DNA from: Pegea sp. RAD2-039
Taxonomy: Eukaryota; Chordata; Thaliacea; Salpida; Salpidae
Reading direction: 5' to 3'
Assembly: GCA_034620365.1 (NCBI GenBank)
Contig: JAQGEQ010000020.1
Coordinates: 62,001 to 126,000 of the forward strand
Length of the DNA stretch: 64,000 bases
The notes under the pieces are model-generated. The model saw only the letters and a list, made by a program, of their open reading frames with translations. It ran no database searches and was not told the DNA's origin. Shown piece after piece: positions 39,827-55,549 of the stretch (positions are counted from its first letter, which is position 1; the number at the start of each line of letters is the position of its first letter). The position numbers were made by a program, and so were the translations under genes.

Positions 39827-42800
39827 TTCAAAATGAGAAAAGTTTACAATAAAATACTTCCTTCAACCTAAACTTCTAGCTTTTCTCGATTTTGAAAGAT
39901 ATGAAAATCTCCAGATAAATTATTTCGCTTAAATCAATTTTTGAAATTTATTTCTTAAAAAAAAAAACTTTTTAATTAAATAAATGCAAATTAATAATAA
40001 AGTGCCAAAAAATAAGGAGCTAAATCAGGTTTGATATCACCTGATCAATTTATTTCATAAATAATTACAACTTTACCGTGTTTAGACTTACTGTCGTTCA
40101 ATTGTTACTAAAAAAAACCCTATTTGTTGTTAGTATTTTGTTTTTATTATCAAAATAGTTGGTTTGTATTTGGCTTATCAAGAAGGTCCCTTTCAGGGTT
40201 CATTATCTTCATTTATCTAGCCTTGAACTTGCCTAAATTTTATTAATTATCTAATTTAAACTCAAAACTACGTATGTTGCTGTAAACAATTATTTTCGAA
40301 GTCCAGCCTGAAGACTACATCTTCTATAACAGCTTCTTAAAATAGCTAAAAATTTATAGAATTCAAAATCAAGTGATCAGTTTATGAAAGTCATGTTAGT
40401 GAAATATCTAGTAGAAAATTTCATTGTAAGTTTAACTTTGTCAATTTAATAAAAACTTTTATATTCCATTAATAATTGAAATATATTGAACAAATGTAGA
40501 AAATATTCATTTTCAGAACAACTTTTACAATGACTCAAAGAACTTCCAAACAAAATTAGCATCGATAAAAACAAATTATCAAATAAACACAAAAAAAATC
40601 AAACTATAAACGTATTCTCCTAATTACAAAGCTTCTAGTAAAAATTATCTAAGAAAACTCAAGTTTTGGAAATCAGTTTCAAGCATGAGTTCAAAGTATA
40701 CAAAAACAAATAAAAATATTTTTAATATACTGCTTACTTATAACTATCAAATCTTTTTGAAATAAAAATATCAAAATGTTATTTTTAAAAACATTGAAAA
40801 ATTCGAAATTAGTAAATCCAATCATCATCTTAGTCAAGAAGAAAGTTTTTAAAATATCTTTTCTTTAAAATTCTTTAATTTATCCTAAATAAGTAATCTA
40901 ACCGCACAAGAGCTCGACATCCAAACGTAACATTTGCTAACCACAAAAGCAATTTTTTTCTTAAGCTACTCACCTTCTAAAATATAAAATTAAACAAATT
41001 TATGAAAACAGTTTTATCAAAAAATTAAATCAAATGATTTAATTCTGATATTTTTTTAACCTAATTTTATGAAACAAGATTTTTCTGCAACTTCTTTGAT
41101 GCATTCAGTAATTTGTATCTGATGATAATCTTTGTGAAGTCAACAAATAAACAAAAAACAGTTCATTGGACTTTGCCTGCTTTGTCTGAAGCCAATAAAC
41201 CTTCAAAGGTTTTTTTGAGTAACATTAAATTAAATAACAACTGTGTAAAGTATTGCCAAGTTTAGACAAAACATTATTGACCAACTAAAACAATATTATT
41301 TTATAAAAAGAAAAGACAGCAGTTATTTGACTACCAATCGATGAAAAGTAACTAAAGGTTTTTCTAAACAAAATACGATTATAATTAATTGGTTACAGTA
41401 ACTTTTTCAAATTGCAATTTATGCTTAAAAGCAATTGGTATAAAGCTTAATGTCATAAAGACAGTAAATGACACTTGAAAATTGATTATGTGTATAAACA
41501 CGTAAACTAGTTTACTTTTTTAATATTTTTTCTAATAATGAAATAGTTATTAAAGCTCTTTTTATGTCACAGCATGAAAGCTTAAAAAATTATAATTATT
41601 TTGAGTACAGTCATTATTACTAATAAAAACAACTTTATTTGATTCACTTCACAAATGTAAAATGATTGAAAATATCATTACTGAGTTAATGAGAAGTTAT
41701 TATTTTATAGATAAGTTTTATGAAAATACAGTTTTTACTTCAAATGTATTTCACTTAAAATTCTTTAATATTTATATTGTAAACAAGAACTGATTTTAAT
41801 TTTTTCAGATACTATCTGATAAAATCATAAACTTAAAGGTTGTTTTTACATAATTTCATCACATGAAGAAAATATATAAAATCTAACAAAAGGAGTATTG
41901 TTATATAAATAATTGAAATAGTGGCTTCAATCTCATTTGAGCCTATTCCAATTTTATATAAAAATATTTAATTCGATGACCTTTCAGTTTTGCTAATGAA
42001 TTATTAATTGAGTTTTCTTTATTATCCGGACAATTCATAACCTTTGAAACTTTTGTTCCATCTTAAATAAACTCTTTTTTTACTGTCAGTTATATTTTCA
42101 GCGTCAAAACATTAAAATCTTATATGTTAAAAAGGTTTGATCTTCTGATGTATATGGATGGTATTTTAATCGCAAGCTTTAAAATAGTAGTATCTACTCT
42201 GATACTTTAATCAAGGCTTAAAATACTATCTCTGAGTAAAATCAACTCCAGTATTTTACTCTTTTAGGCGCTTAAAGGTAATTATTATCGAGAATTACTA
42301 AACATTATTTGTAGCAAGTTTTTTAAGGTAATAAGTTCTTAGTACCTTTGACCACCAAACACAAGTATTGTTTACATTGGTAAGAAATTGTTTATATATC
42401 AAAACTCCAAATAACTAGTCAGTGTAACGTACTCAGGATTTGAAACAGGACCACTGACAAAGCTGATTATCTTAATGTATAGATCTCAATCTTAACAAAA
42501 ATATTGACATTAAATACTTCTTGAAAGAAATAAATTTTCTTAAGAGCAATTAACATGATCAATATACGATTATTCTTTTAAGAAAACATTTGATACCCTG
42601 TGACTTTATCTAATTCTATAGTATTTGTCTAAATCAACAAATGAGGTTTTATAACGTAGTTGTCTGTATAAAGTACTTTTAAGTCTCTCAAATGTTTCCA
42701 AGACTGCAATGTCGACAATAAAGTGTCATGAATAGTATTTATTGTGAATACAAAACAAAATTCGCCAAATTAATCAGATTAATCAGATTTTTATATATAA

Positions 42801-45800
42801 CAATCTAATACTTTTTCTGAAATACCTTGAACACTTTCAGATTTTAAAAATACTTTTTAATTTAATCACATCGTATCATAATTATGGAAAAATTCAGACA
42901 AACAAGGTATTAGAAGCCCAAAAATAGGAACAATGGTTCACTTGACTCACAGAAAAAAACGCATTCTAGTCGTAGTAAAGTTCCAAACTTGTAATTACAG
43001 ACAAAGTCTGTTTTCTAGGAATTTTTGAGACTTGTATTACTGTGACATAAGGATAGCTGGTAATATTTGAGTAATTCTACTTACAATCTTAAAATGTTAG
43101 AAGCATTACTGAAGAGTGATAATCAAATTTTCTTCAAATATTTAGCGACCTACTTTTATTAGTTTGCCTGTTGATCTTTTTAAAAAGTCAATGAGGTCGA
43201 TTTTACGGAAGGCTCAATGGATTTTTTAAGAGAAGCTGTTAATGATGATGAATCTTTTTTGTGTCATGATTTATTAGATCTTTTATCCGTTTTCACAACA
43301 AAGATTCGATAATCCTGTAAAGATCTCTTTTAACAGAAGATCAGGTGAAGCATTTCTTAAGATGTTTTTAAATTAAAATGTTTTTAGTAGAAGCTTTTTT
43401 ATGTTTGGTATATTTTTAGATTTATTGATTCATTTATGCGTTTATTCGCTGTATACATCATGGATGCTGAAAACTACAACATTCTGCAGATTGATAATTT
43501 TCCTTTTTAAATAAAAACGACTTTATTTAAGTGAATTCAGTGAAAGAATTCTAAATACTGTATACATAAAAAATACGTCTTATGATTAGTTATACGGACA
43601 TAGAAAGATTTAATCTCTCATTTTAGGAGATCTACACGTCTTAGGAAGTATTCAATGAAAAAAGAAAAATATCTGAAACTGTAATTTTGACTTTATCTTT
43701 TTTCAATTAAATTACCGTAAAGCATAAGCTACATTTAAGCTAACGTATCAAATCAATTTATTTCAAAAATTTCTTGTAGAAAAGTTGATTCTGTAGAATC
43801 TAAATATTTTGACAGAATTAATTAAGAAGTTAAGCTTTTAATTTTACTATTTCCGAAAATTGTTTACAAGTTACATTTAAAAATATTCATTCAAAAAACT
43901 TGAACACTTTATAATATTATCAATGACAGAAAAATTAAACCATTAATTCTGAGTTAATGAAAGTTCAAAACCAACAAGACCACATTAAGAAATTATTTTA
44001 TCTTGGTTTCCACAGTAAGATCGACATACAAACGTTTTCTTAGAGACAGAAGTTTTAATTTAATCTACTTCTCATCACTTTTGAAAACAATCTGTAAAAT
44101 GTAAAATATCTGCAAGGACAAAAATAATGTTGAAGTTTGAAACGTTTTTATGTTTAGTAGTAACAACTTATCTACCAACTGCCTCAACTATAGTATTTGG
44201 CTTCATTTTGTTTAAAAAATTAATCTCAGCCAATAATTATGAACTGTCTATTATATTTTATTTTAATAAATAAAAAAGGAAAAATGTTTTGAAAAATCCA
44301 AAGTTCAGATACATCAGGTAATTCTGTGAAATATTTTCAGTTCCACTATAAACATCTAATTAATAAAAATTCAAAAACAAAGGTTGATTTTAGTCACAAA
44401 GCAAGAAAGAACCAAATTGTAAAAAAAAAATCTTTTTATACAAAACGTCATTGAAATTAAGTCAAGCATGTTTGCTTAATCTGATATTTTCTTATTAAGA
44501 AAGTTAAGTGATATTTTTCACTCTGCATTTTCTTACTTTCAAAACTTCACTGTCTAATAAAACTTCAGAGGTGTATTGAAATTGAACTGTTTCTAAATAT
44601 AATTTAAAACATTCATTGACAATTTTTGGTTTATCTTTAAGCTTATTATTGTGTTTCAATGTCGGAAAAACGCAAGAAAGAAAATTCAAGAATAATTCTA
44701 TTGTATGCTGAAAAGTATTCACAGTTATCTCATATAACACCGTTCTTATCAACTTCTGTAAATCTTTTCGAAGTTATTCTGACTGCAGTTTGTTCATTAC
44801 AAAACAAAAGTTTTAATTAATTTCGTTTATTAACGATTGACTTTACGATTATTGTCATATGTTTAAAATACAATTTCATAATAATCTTTATTTATCAATA
44901 GACAATCATCTTGCTTTTATTGCAGATGTAAATGAACACTAAATAACTTTAAAATAAAAATTTACCTCAAAAATTCGAGTTTCTGTTTGTTCAAAGTTTA
45001 ATCAAGAACGTATATGTAAAAAAAGCTTTAAGCTTTTTGAACTTTTGTTGCCAAAACCAAAGTCTTGACCAAAAAACAGTAATTAAATTACCTTAGAATA
45101 TTACGTATGTTAAAGATCATTTTAGAAAGCAAAAATAAGTTGAAGATTTCAATTATAGGATTTAAAATTTCCATTTTAGTCAATTGCTGTTCGGTTATTT
45201 GTAAGTATCAATCATGTATCAATCAAGCAACCTTTTAAATGTTACATTAACAAGGTTTTTAAAAAATCGATAGTTCACCAGTTGAAATCAAGCAACTAGT
45301 ATATTTGCAAATAAAAATTTCAGTTAAATTTAAAATTATTTTCATAATTTGATAAGCTTTAATTTATATTTGTGATTTTAAACTTTTTTATTTGTAAATA
45401 TAAATAATGCAAGTTATATAAATATTAATTGCTCAGTAAATATATAAGTGAAATTTTTTGAAGTATAAAATATATTTTCTGCGTGATTTTAAATAACAGT
45501 TCTTTCTGTGGTTTATGTTTAGAAATCAAAAAACAATAAAAAATCTTAAGTATTTGTCATCAATTTCTGCAAGTAATTTACAATTTCGCCCAACAACTTT
45601 TTTTTACTGACAATTAATATACTTTTTTTTTACATTTTTTTAAACGCTTGGTAATTTTTGATTAAAAATGTTTGCTAAAATGACTGAATAGTTTCTGTAA
45701 GAGTTCGATTTCAAGTAATTAAGCACAATCAGCCACAAATGATTTGAAAGCAAAACTAAAGAAGATAAATCCGATAAATGAAAATAGTAAATGAATGATG

Positions 45801-48800
45801 TGGAACGTAGCCTGTCAGCTAAGTATTAACCTTCAAGTAGTTAACTAACTGTGTTGTAAATGTCCACAGACGAAAAAAAAAACTTGATTAAATTGCCTGA
45901 GTTGTTAATGAGCTATCAATAATGCATATCTAAAGCTTTTTCAATGACTAAATCTTAGTTTACTTAGTCAGTTTACCGCATATCACTAAACTATAATCTT
46001 TCACAAAAGTACAATTTTTACATGCATACTTTTAGTTTGTACTTGTTAAGCGGTTAATAAGCTAATTAAAACATAAAAGAAAATATAATTTCAGATTTTA
46101 CAACAACAAAAATTTCAAAAATATTTTATGCGTTTTGAAACTTTAAAGTATTTAGACAATTTGGTTAAATAATCAATTATTATTAGTAGCATTAGAATGT
46201 AAGCCGTGGTCACGTGATTAGTAGAATTATGAGATCAGAAGCTTCATTTTTTTAGTAAATTCTAATCAGCTTATGAAAAATCTGAAGCAATGTAAAAATA
46301 GAATTCATTATTCTTGGTAGATTTTAAAAGATTTCTCTAGTCTTACAGAAGTTTCGAATACTATAATTTAAATATATGATCAAATCAATACATCATTAAA
46401 ATTAATTTATTCTTATTGCCTTGTAAGGGCAAATATTTCAAGCATGATGTTTATAAACCATGTGACAATAAAATAACTTTTACATATTTTTAAATAAAAG
46501 TTGCGTGATGAAATGCTTGTCAACCTAAAGAATAATAAATTAATCTAAATTAAAAACAATTATTTAGTAGAATAAATGTATTTTGATATCAAAAAAGCAT
46601 GGAAACTTTGTCATAAAATTATCAACATTGAAAAACTGATTGCAATAAAATTCAACGAATAAAATTAAAGCATAAACAGGTACTAAAACTCAAACTTAAA
46701 GACCAGTTCATATAAAATTGACCCTGACACTAAATATGTTGAACAACTGGACAATATAAAGAAACAAAAATCTACTCTCAGCTTAATGTTTCAAGTTACT
46801 CGAATTTAATTTGAACTGGTACAGAACAGCACAGGCAAAATTATGTGATTTTAACCATAAGATAACATTTACATGGTTGAATCAAAATTATCTTAATTGT
46901 TATCTACAAACTTTCAGTTTGGCCAAATTGTTGTTTTATGTGAAATAATAGACTTTAAAAACATTTTAAAAGTAAAATGAATAATTCTGTTTATAAGACT
47001 TTATTAAATATTTAGTATTTCAAAACTTGTTTAAGACTTTAATAAATTTTGTAGTCTAGCTTATATCATGTAGCAACTGCTTTATGTAACTTTCAAATTT
47101 TCATAAAATAAATGATCAATGCTATAAACTAAAAACTAAACATTGGTTTTTTGCTTTTTAAAAGCCTTTCAAAACCAATTTTGTCATCAATAATCAGTGT
47201 CTTTTTTATCATCGATTACCTTGTCTAAAATTTATATTGAGTATTGAAAGTATTTAATTCAATAAGTAAAATGCATTTTGAATGTGCAATTGTTTAATAT
47301 GTGAAATGTATAGTTTTGATATTTTACACTTAAATTAATTTCAATCTTAATTTAATCAAAAGTATAAAGCTTTTGACATCCATAAAAATACTTCAGACAC
47401 TTCAGTACTTTTGTACTGTTTAACAGACTGCTATAATTTCTCGCGATATTTTTGCAAAAAAAAGAATGTATTTTGAAACGATCTTTTGATGCAAAACAAT
47501 TTCAAGGCTAAGAAAGTATTTTTGTTTTAAATCAAAATCAATATAAATCAACTACGAACGAAGAAACACTTACTTGGAAGCAAACTAATAAAAGTAAATT
47601 AAAATAATTGAATTATTATAAAGTATTAAAAGCTTTTTATACTTCAAGGTTTAAAAAACTCATATGTAGCTACAATTTTATTAAAAGTTTAAATAATGCT
47701 TAAACAAAATGTTATCGAATTAACTAGTCACAATTCTGTTGGATGCTTAATTGATTTTATTTTTAATTTTCACTTATTTAGAAGCCTTTGAAGCTTCAGC
47801 AATTACATCTCTGTGTTGTATTTCTATTCCAAATTTGATTTCAGTTAACAACTATAATCATTTAAACGAGACTTATACTGACAGCAATTTATCTAAATAA
47901 AATTAGAGGCGAAAAACTTGGAATTTGTAAAATAAATCTAGAAAAGTGTTTTAATTAAAAGAAATAAGTTTTCATGCAAATTATTTCAAAAAAGTTTAAA
48001 AGTAAACCTTAAAATGTATTTTTTTATGATTTTTATCAAATGCTGCATTGAAAATTTGTTTTTTTGAAGAATTGATCTAGAAATTTTTATTTATTGGCTT
48101 ACTTTTTTGAAATTATGAAAAGAATTTGTTTCACAGAAATTTAATGTGACACAGATTGAGATTTTGGCTTTAGTTTAAAAAATATTTTTACAACTTTTTA
48201 AGGTTTAGATTCAGCTGTAAACAACTAACTTTATCACTTAAAATTATCAAAATATATTATCAAGTAACTAATAATTTTACATTAGACATTTCAGACAACT
48301 GATTAGACATTTTACAAAATCGTTATGTGATTTCTCTATAAATGGATAATAAAAACTATTTTAATCATTGGAAAAGCTTTTTTAAATTAATTTGGTTTGT
48401 AGTTTCAGACAAGTTACTTCCTCTGCTTCAAAACGATTTTACTCACTTAAGACTGACTTCAAAAAAGAACAGAAATAGAAATCTACTATTTATCAAAATT
48501 TATTCATAAATTTTTAGAGACTTTTTCTGATCTGTCAAAAGTTGATGAGTTGAATAAAAAATCGCCAAAAAGATGAAAACAGTTTTATAATTGGTTTGCT
48601 TCAACATAATAGTTTCGACAATTATATTTTTTAAACGTCAAAATTAATGCATTCAGTTAATGATAAATTGAAATACAATTTTAAATAACGTCACTCACTT
48701 AAAATGGTCAATTATTTTTATGCTCATCATCAAACAATTCTAAATACTGTTGCAAGATTTTTAAATGTCAATTTAATCATTATTTTATAAATTTAACTTT

Positions 48801-51800
48801 ACAAACTGCATCTACTTACATAAGTTTATTTATCTCCTGCAATGACGACAAGCTATAGAAAGATTGATGATGTAAAGAAAAATACAAACGACAATTAACT
48901 TGATTACATACATATGAAGAAAATGATGTCATATGCTGCAACAATAGAAGTTCATAAGCACTAAAGACTCCAACAAAAACTAGCTGAAATCATTTTATTT
49001 AAGCAAACAAGATATTGTCTGTTGTAATTATTAACAGCTGCAGTTAAAAGTTGAACGATCACATGAAAACAAAGAAGCAAAATCATGTCAGCAATGAATT
49101 TAATAAGACTTTAATCTCAATTAAGAAATAGTGTTGAAAGAAAAAGATTCAATCTGAATTGAAAACAATTTGATTAAAAGATATTCTTATATAAGAACAC
49201 TTTTTTTTAATAAAAAAAGTTCTAAGTTCTAGAAAATGACTTACAATTGTCTGTTTATGATTTATATTTATAAATGTATTTATTTAATATTTATTTATTA
49301 CAATTAACATGAAAATTCCGTATCTCGGTACAACTACTTATCAACAGTATCAATTACTTAACAATTTTATTTTTATGGAAATCATATTACAAAAAACATG
49401 TCTGAATTTTGTTATTTAGCAGATGTCTAAGTTAAACAGATTTTTAGCTTACTATACATCTTACATATCATACATTTTTACTTTGAAGGTTTTTGAACTT
49501 ATATGCAGAATATGCTAAATATAAAGAGTTTATTATTCAAAAAATTGAAGCGAAAATACTTTAATAATATTTAGTTGAAAGATTTTTATTAGAAATAAAC
49601 TCAAAACAATTTTACTTCTTGTGTGATATAAAGATTACATCAATATCAATTAAAGATTAAAAAAAATCAAAAATATTCTTTTTATGATGATCTTTTGAAT
49701 AAAGGTGAATTTGTCAGCGTGGAAGACTACAATTAATTACAAACAAGTTTACTGTGCTGTTTCTATGAGTCAACAAAATTGAAAATAACTTAATTTTCAT
49801 AAACAATAAGAAAATTAAGTCACCTAAATAAAACGTATTCAAAAACAGATGTTATTAATATTTCAATTCCTTTTTATTTCCATTTACTTCAATCTAAAAT
49901 ATTCTACAACTTTGAATGAATGAACAAACCGAAAAAGTTAAAAAAACAGTTTTCTGAAAAGCTTTTTAATTTAGAGTAAAATTAAAAAGTTGAGAAAACC
50001 TAAAACAAAAAAAGCTTTATTTTGGGTTAAACCTTTAAAATAAACTTTCCGAAAACTCTTTTAATATTTCCTAGGAAAATGTCACTTATAAAAAAATCCC
50101 TAAACTAAAATAATTTTTCTTTTTATGAAAATCTGCTGCGGTTTAAATTAAACAAACAGAAAGAAATGAGTTTTTAAATCTCATCAAAAACATTTAAAAA
50201 AATTGTTTGCAAATTTTTTATCCCAAAAATTATTTTACCTTACTTGAAAAAACCATTGAAAAACTGGTAATTGCTAAGTGAAAGTTTTTTTCATCTCTTA
50301 CAGCTAAAAGATTCAAAATATTTTTCAAGGAAAATATTATAGTTGAATTTATGAAATTAAAAACTACTGATAAAGTTTTTATATTCATAAAACTATCGAT
50401 CTGGTCTACAGTCACGCTGCTAAAGTGTTACTCGCAAATTTCAACGTGTTATGCTTCAACCCTTTTATCAATGAAATTTATGTCTGTATGCTGTGCAATA
50501 ATATTTTTATAAAATAATGTGATGAAAACACTTTTTGATGGATTCATTATTTTGTTATAAATATTATAATTTTTGTCTGACTAAGAAAGTTAAAGAATTT
50601 TTTAAACATTTATAAAATAATAAAAATATAAAAATTTTAAAAACTATATTTGGATAATACCTTATGGTTGTACTTTCAGTAACACGAAAAGATTTTTATA
50701 TTAGTCTTGCAGTAAATATTCTACTATCGTAATTGTACATCATATAATTGAAAATGTTTCTACCATGTAATAAGTGTAAGTAATGTCAAGCAATTACCTA
50801 CTTTAAACAAATTCTCTTATTCAAGTCCAAAAAATATAATTTAATTTTGTGTATCTAATTGTATAGTTATGGTGAAGTTTATGATACTGTTATTATTTTT
50901 ATTTATTTATAGAACCAACTTTTGTTTTTATCACCAACTTAAACTAACTTTTGAAAACATAACAGTAAGTTAAATGACAGAAGGTTAACTTAGACTTCAA
51001 AACATAAGAGACTTTCTTGTCTTAATTTTAAATAAATCTTGCAAAGTTTTAAAATCGCCCGAAATAATGAGCTCAAACCAGATTTATACAAATTTATAAA
51101 TTTGAGTTCAGGAAAAAATCATTTTAAAGTTACTTAAAATGGAAAACAATTGTATTATAATAAAACACAGTCAATCATTTAAGTCAGTGCTAACAAGACT
51201 TTCTCTTGGATTTAAAGAATAAAAAATTAATTCTTTATAAACCTTTTATAAACTCTTACAACGTATGACATGGAATGTTTAGTAACTACAAAAATTGGTG
51301 GTAAAGTTCATCTGAGGTTTGAATATCTTTTCATGATCTTTAGCATGAAGCATTATGATAAAAATGTTAAGTATAAAATAATGAGTTAAATTTCTTTATA
51401 TAAACTTTTTTCTGAAAATATTATAATGAATTTATATTTTATAAAAATTATCTGATTAATGACTAAACTATTCTTTATTTATAGTGTTATTTTAAGTTTA
51501 CATTAATTGAAACTAATATAAGATTAAGAATAAGATGATAAATAGTTACAATTACTCACGACATACAGACTATATATTTAAGAGTTAAATTGCCTTAAAT
51601 TGAATTTTTAGCGCAAATATTTTGGTATAAACCAATATTAAAATATAGTTTCATATAAATGTTGTATGTACTAAAAGTTTTTTTAAAGTCTTCTTGCGTT
51701 TTGATAAATAGATAAACAAACACTCTTGGTTGACCGTCAGCAACAATCGTTGCATAACCGAGTCGTCAGCATAATAAATATCTTACAAACTTTTTGGAAT

Positions 51801-54800
51801 ATTAATAAATGGCTTAGCTGACTACACAAAACTAAAAATCGATTTAAAAACATGCACTAAAACAAATACATTATCCTGTTTATTTTCTCAAAAAACTTGT
51901 CATATATGCTGTAGCTTGCATCTCTAATCGAATTTGATTTGTATAAAGCTGTTGGATTAGAGCTTTAGGTTTAAGTAATAGAAGGTGCTTAAGGTTTGGT
52001 ATAGAATTGTGTTTTATATTTCAACTAAATAGACTTGAAACATAAATTTAGGTATAAAAATGCTTTTTTAGTTAACTGAATGTTATAAGAAATAAAAGCT
52101 TTAGATCAAGTATTTTACTTTTCATAAATGATCAATTTATAGTAGGGTTTCTTATCGAAAATTTACTAAATAAACATTACTTGCTGATATTAGTTTCCCT
52201 ATCATGCATCTTTTGTTTTATAGAATGAATTTTTTATAAGCATTAAACATTAATAGGAAAAATATTTCAGTTTTTCATAAATTATAGTCAAATGAATTGT
52301 TTCTTAGAAACAATGCTTGACAGCTTGTACCATGTTCATACCATTATTTTGTTTTGAGTAATATTTAGTACTTTTCAACACGTATACTTTCATTATATTA
52401 ATCAATCTCATCAACAAATTTTATTTAACAATTATTTCTTTCTTTATCAGCAAAAAAGTTGTTTTAAAGCAACTAACTAATCCAAAAAATTAAAATAAGT
52501 TTTGTGGATTATAATTTAGTATTTTTATGCAAAAAGCTTGAAACACATGATGTTACAAAATAACAAAACTAAATAAACATAACTTGTTTACAGCTCTTCC
52601 TACAAATTCAAACAATTTAAAAGTTCATTCCTTACTAGTCTGTTTTATTTAGAGTTATTTTTATTTATTGTCTCAAACGTTTTTCTTCCAACAAATTTGT
52701 TATCTTAATTTTCAAACAAAACTAAGTATATTACAAGTAATGAAACCAAAACTATATAGAATAAATGACAGTGAGTTTTAGCAATCACTAAAACAACATA
52801 AGCTAAAATTTCTAATAATTCGTTTGTAGTTATAATAAAAATTGTGAGCTCAAGTGATGAAGCTAATAAGCCAACAAATTACTCGAAATATAATTTAATA
52901 AAACTTCTGATGGTAAACTATAAATATTAGTGATATTTTTAAACAATTTGTAAAACTACTACGATAAATAAATGTTACCAAAACAAATTTTTTTCGCTTG
53001 TAAACAATAACTTGAAAAATTTTTAAATTTTTTAATGTATTACTGCTTGACTTTGATAAGGTTTTTTTGCAGTTGCAAAATTAAGTGAATTGATAATATC
53101 TGTTTGAGACAATCTAACTTCATCAGAAGATTTTCTATCTACATAAGTTAAAGTTAAAAACTGTAAGGATCTTATTATGGCAACAATAAAACCTTTAAAG
53201 GCCTTATAAGGTTAGATAATGTCTACTTTAAATCAATAATAATAAAAATATCAAACCGAAAACATTTTTATAATCTTAAAATCATTAAGATAAGATTTAT
53301 AATAAGGTCTTTCAATTAAGAACTACAAATTAATTATTAATCTTTTATATTCAAACTACTTTTTTACCCTTTCCCTTTAGTAGTACATTTTGTCACAATT
53401 TATCAATGACCGAAGAAAACCTCATAATGTTTCTCATAACCTGTTTCTTAGACCTTAAATTATTATATACAACATTTTTCCATCCTTATTTAAACTAAAA
53501 AAATATTTAGATTTCTAGCTTATGAAAATAAAAAAAAAACTAATAAGAATTAATAATGCAATAAAATTGTAAATAAACATCTGATTTTGTCTCTTTGTCT
53601 GAATAATAGATGACTAAATGTCAAAGTTGTATAAAGTTTTCATACCAGACTTATATTGAAAAATAATATCTAATCTAAGAACTCATATACTTTGTGTTTG
53701 TGTCAAAAGAAGACAATTATCAATAAAAACAATTTTAAGCAGTTTCAACTTAAACAACAAGTTTTCAAAACTTCAATTGTATCTATCGATTTTGTTGACA
53801 TCAGTTGAAGCTGTGCTTAGTTTTATGTCAAACTTTTTTGAGATATAAAAAGTTTTTCAATGATTTCAGATAAAACTGAAGAATATTGACTGTCGTCTGC
53901 CTCTGCTGAAAATTTTTAATTTTGTAAACTTTAGAATTGATGAAAAAATTTTGATTTTTCCCTTGATCTTACAAAATTCAATTTTTTCCAGGTTTTGCTT
54001 TTACTTTTTTTAATAATATAAACTATCTTATTTATAGAAAACTTATTTTCGCCAGAACAAGCAAAAAATAGTTTGGCTTGTCAAAATTTGCAAAAGATGA
54101 TTAATACTAGATCATAATTATTAAGTTAAGAAAAATCTTTACCAAATTTTAGTTTACTTATTTGAAGAAGTTATCAGCGAAGTATTTTGTGATTTTGTGA
54201 ACCAATAAGTTAAGAATCGTTAAACTCAATTTTAATCTGCTATTTTTGACAAAAAATATTTTTTTTTCTTGCTAAAGAAATTAAAATGGTTTTAAGCACT
54301 TTTAGAAGTTCTTTTAAAATTTATTTTCTTTTCTAAACTTAAAAAGAATGACACTAAACCTTTTGCTTTAGTGAAAAACTAAGTGACTCAATTAAACTAA
54401 TATTTTCTTCCCTATTGAAGATTGTGACTGAAAAAATTAAATCTATGAAAAAGTAAAATATTCAACAGCCGCAACATTTAAAGAGCTTCTTATTTTATTG
54501 ATCTAAATTTTCACAAATTTTGAAATCTTTTAGTTTATATCACACCATCTGCTTCATCCTATTTATATTAATCATTCTTAACTGGACGAGACGTAAGTTG
54601 GAGACTTACTCAATATTTAATGTCTTAGGAAGTTATAGTCAACAAAGCTTTTAAAGTTCGAAATACTTGCAAATACTACAATTCAATTTTATCTTTATTT
54701 TATCGAGATTATTGATCAGCTGATTTACCGAGATACTGTTGATAATAATTTAGCACAAACTATTTAAAAATAAAAGATTATGTAACTTTAAAATAATTTT

Positions 54801-55549
54801 ATTTACTTAACTTTGTTTACATAGTTAATATGCTAATTAAATTAAAGAAATATGGGTTGGAAGCTTTTTATTATCACCGTAAACACAAACTAAACCTTTT
54901 AACAAACTTGAATTGTAAAAGATCACAACATAAGTAAAATGGTAACAACTCTGCACTCAGGTTTTATGTTGTCTTGATTATCAAATGTTAGTTAATGCAC
55001 TGCATTTCAGTTGTACTTAATTTATGATAAATCAGTTCATTTTTGATATATTTCCCGTAGATAGACAGTCAATAAATTATTTTAACTGACTGTTGAAGTT
55101 TGAGAGAATTTTTTCAATATTGCTTATATAATATATAATTCAATTTCTTTCATATAAAAAATCATAGGATTCTTTAATGATAATATAAATTATTTTATGC
55201 TTTTTTGACAACACTGATTGAAAATGTTGTAAATGAATTGGCTAAATAAAAGATTTTTATTTGAAATTAAAACGGGCTTAATAATCAAATAATCAAACGC
55301 GAAAAAATAAATAATTAAATTATTCGAATGCAAATTATATTAATTATTTCTTAATGTTTGGGTTACAAATGGAAGTTTAGTATTTTAAAAGATGATGACG
55401 AAAATACAAGAACCTTAAAAATACATTAGCATATTTCGATAATGTTATTATCAAAGGCAGTTAGTTAAATAATTTTTTTTGCATTTTAAGGTTTTCCAAA
55501 AGTCATTGAAAGACACCAAAACACTGCAGTATATGAGACCTAAGACCTT
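39827..55549. other. Gene desert of about 15.7 kb
   Basis: Continuous AT-rich DNA with no convincing exon. Longest open frames are about 60-80 codons and show no domain pattern. Small items of note: a segment at 48814-48935 that resembles the end of the GPCR first exon, a TCACGTGA palindrome at 46210-46217, and a small inverted repeat at 51740-51753. No RNA genes or CRISPR-like arrays were seen. Confidence 0.55.
48814..48935 (-). pseudogene. Possible decayed duplicate of the GPCR first exon
   Basis: On the minus strand, 17 bases at 48835-48851 match 16 of 17 bases at the end of the receptor's TM1 exon (TTGTCRTCATTGCAGGA, encoding the Val-Ile-Ala-Gly end of TM1). A gtaagt donor-like site follows at 48814-48819, as it does in the real exon. 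Upstream, one frame gives a Met followed by a hydrophobic run (YVIKLIVVCIFLYII) that loosely recalls the receptor's signal peptide. There is no open frame through the whole segment. The match is short, so coincidence is quite possible. Confidence 0.2.

Noticed and set aside
44504..44752. Minus-strand open frame of 82 codons in the gene desert
   Set aside because: No domain, no neighbouring exon and a length compatible with chance.
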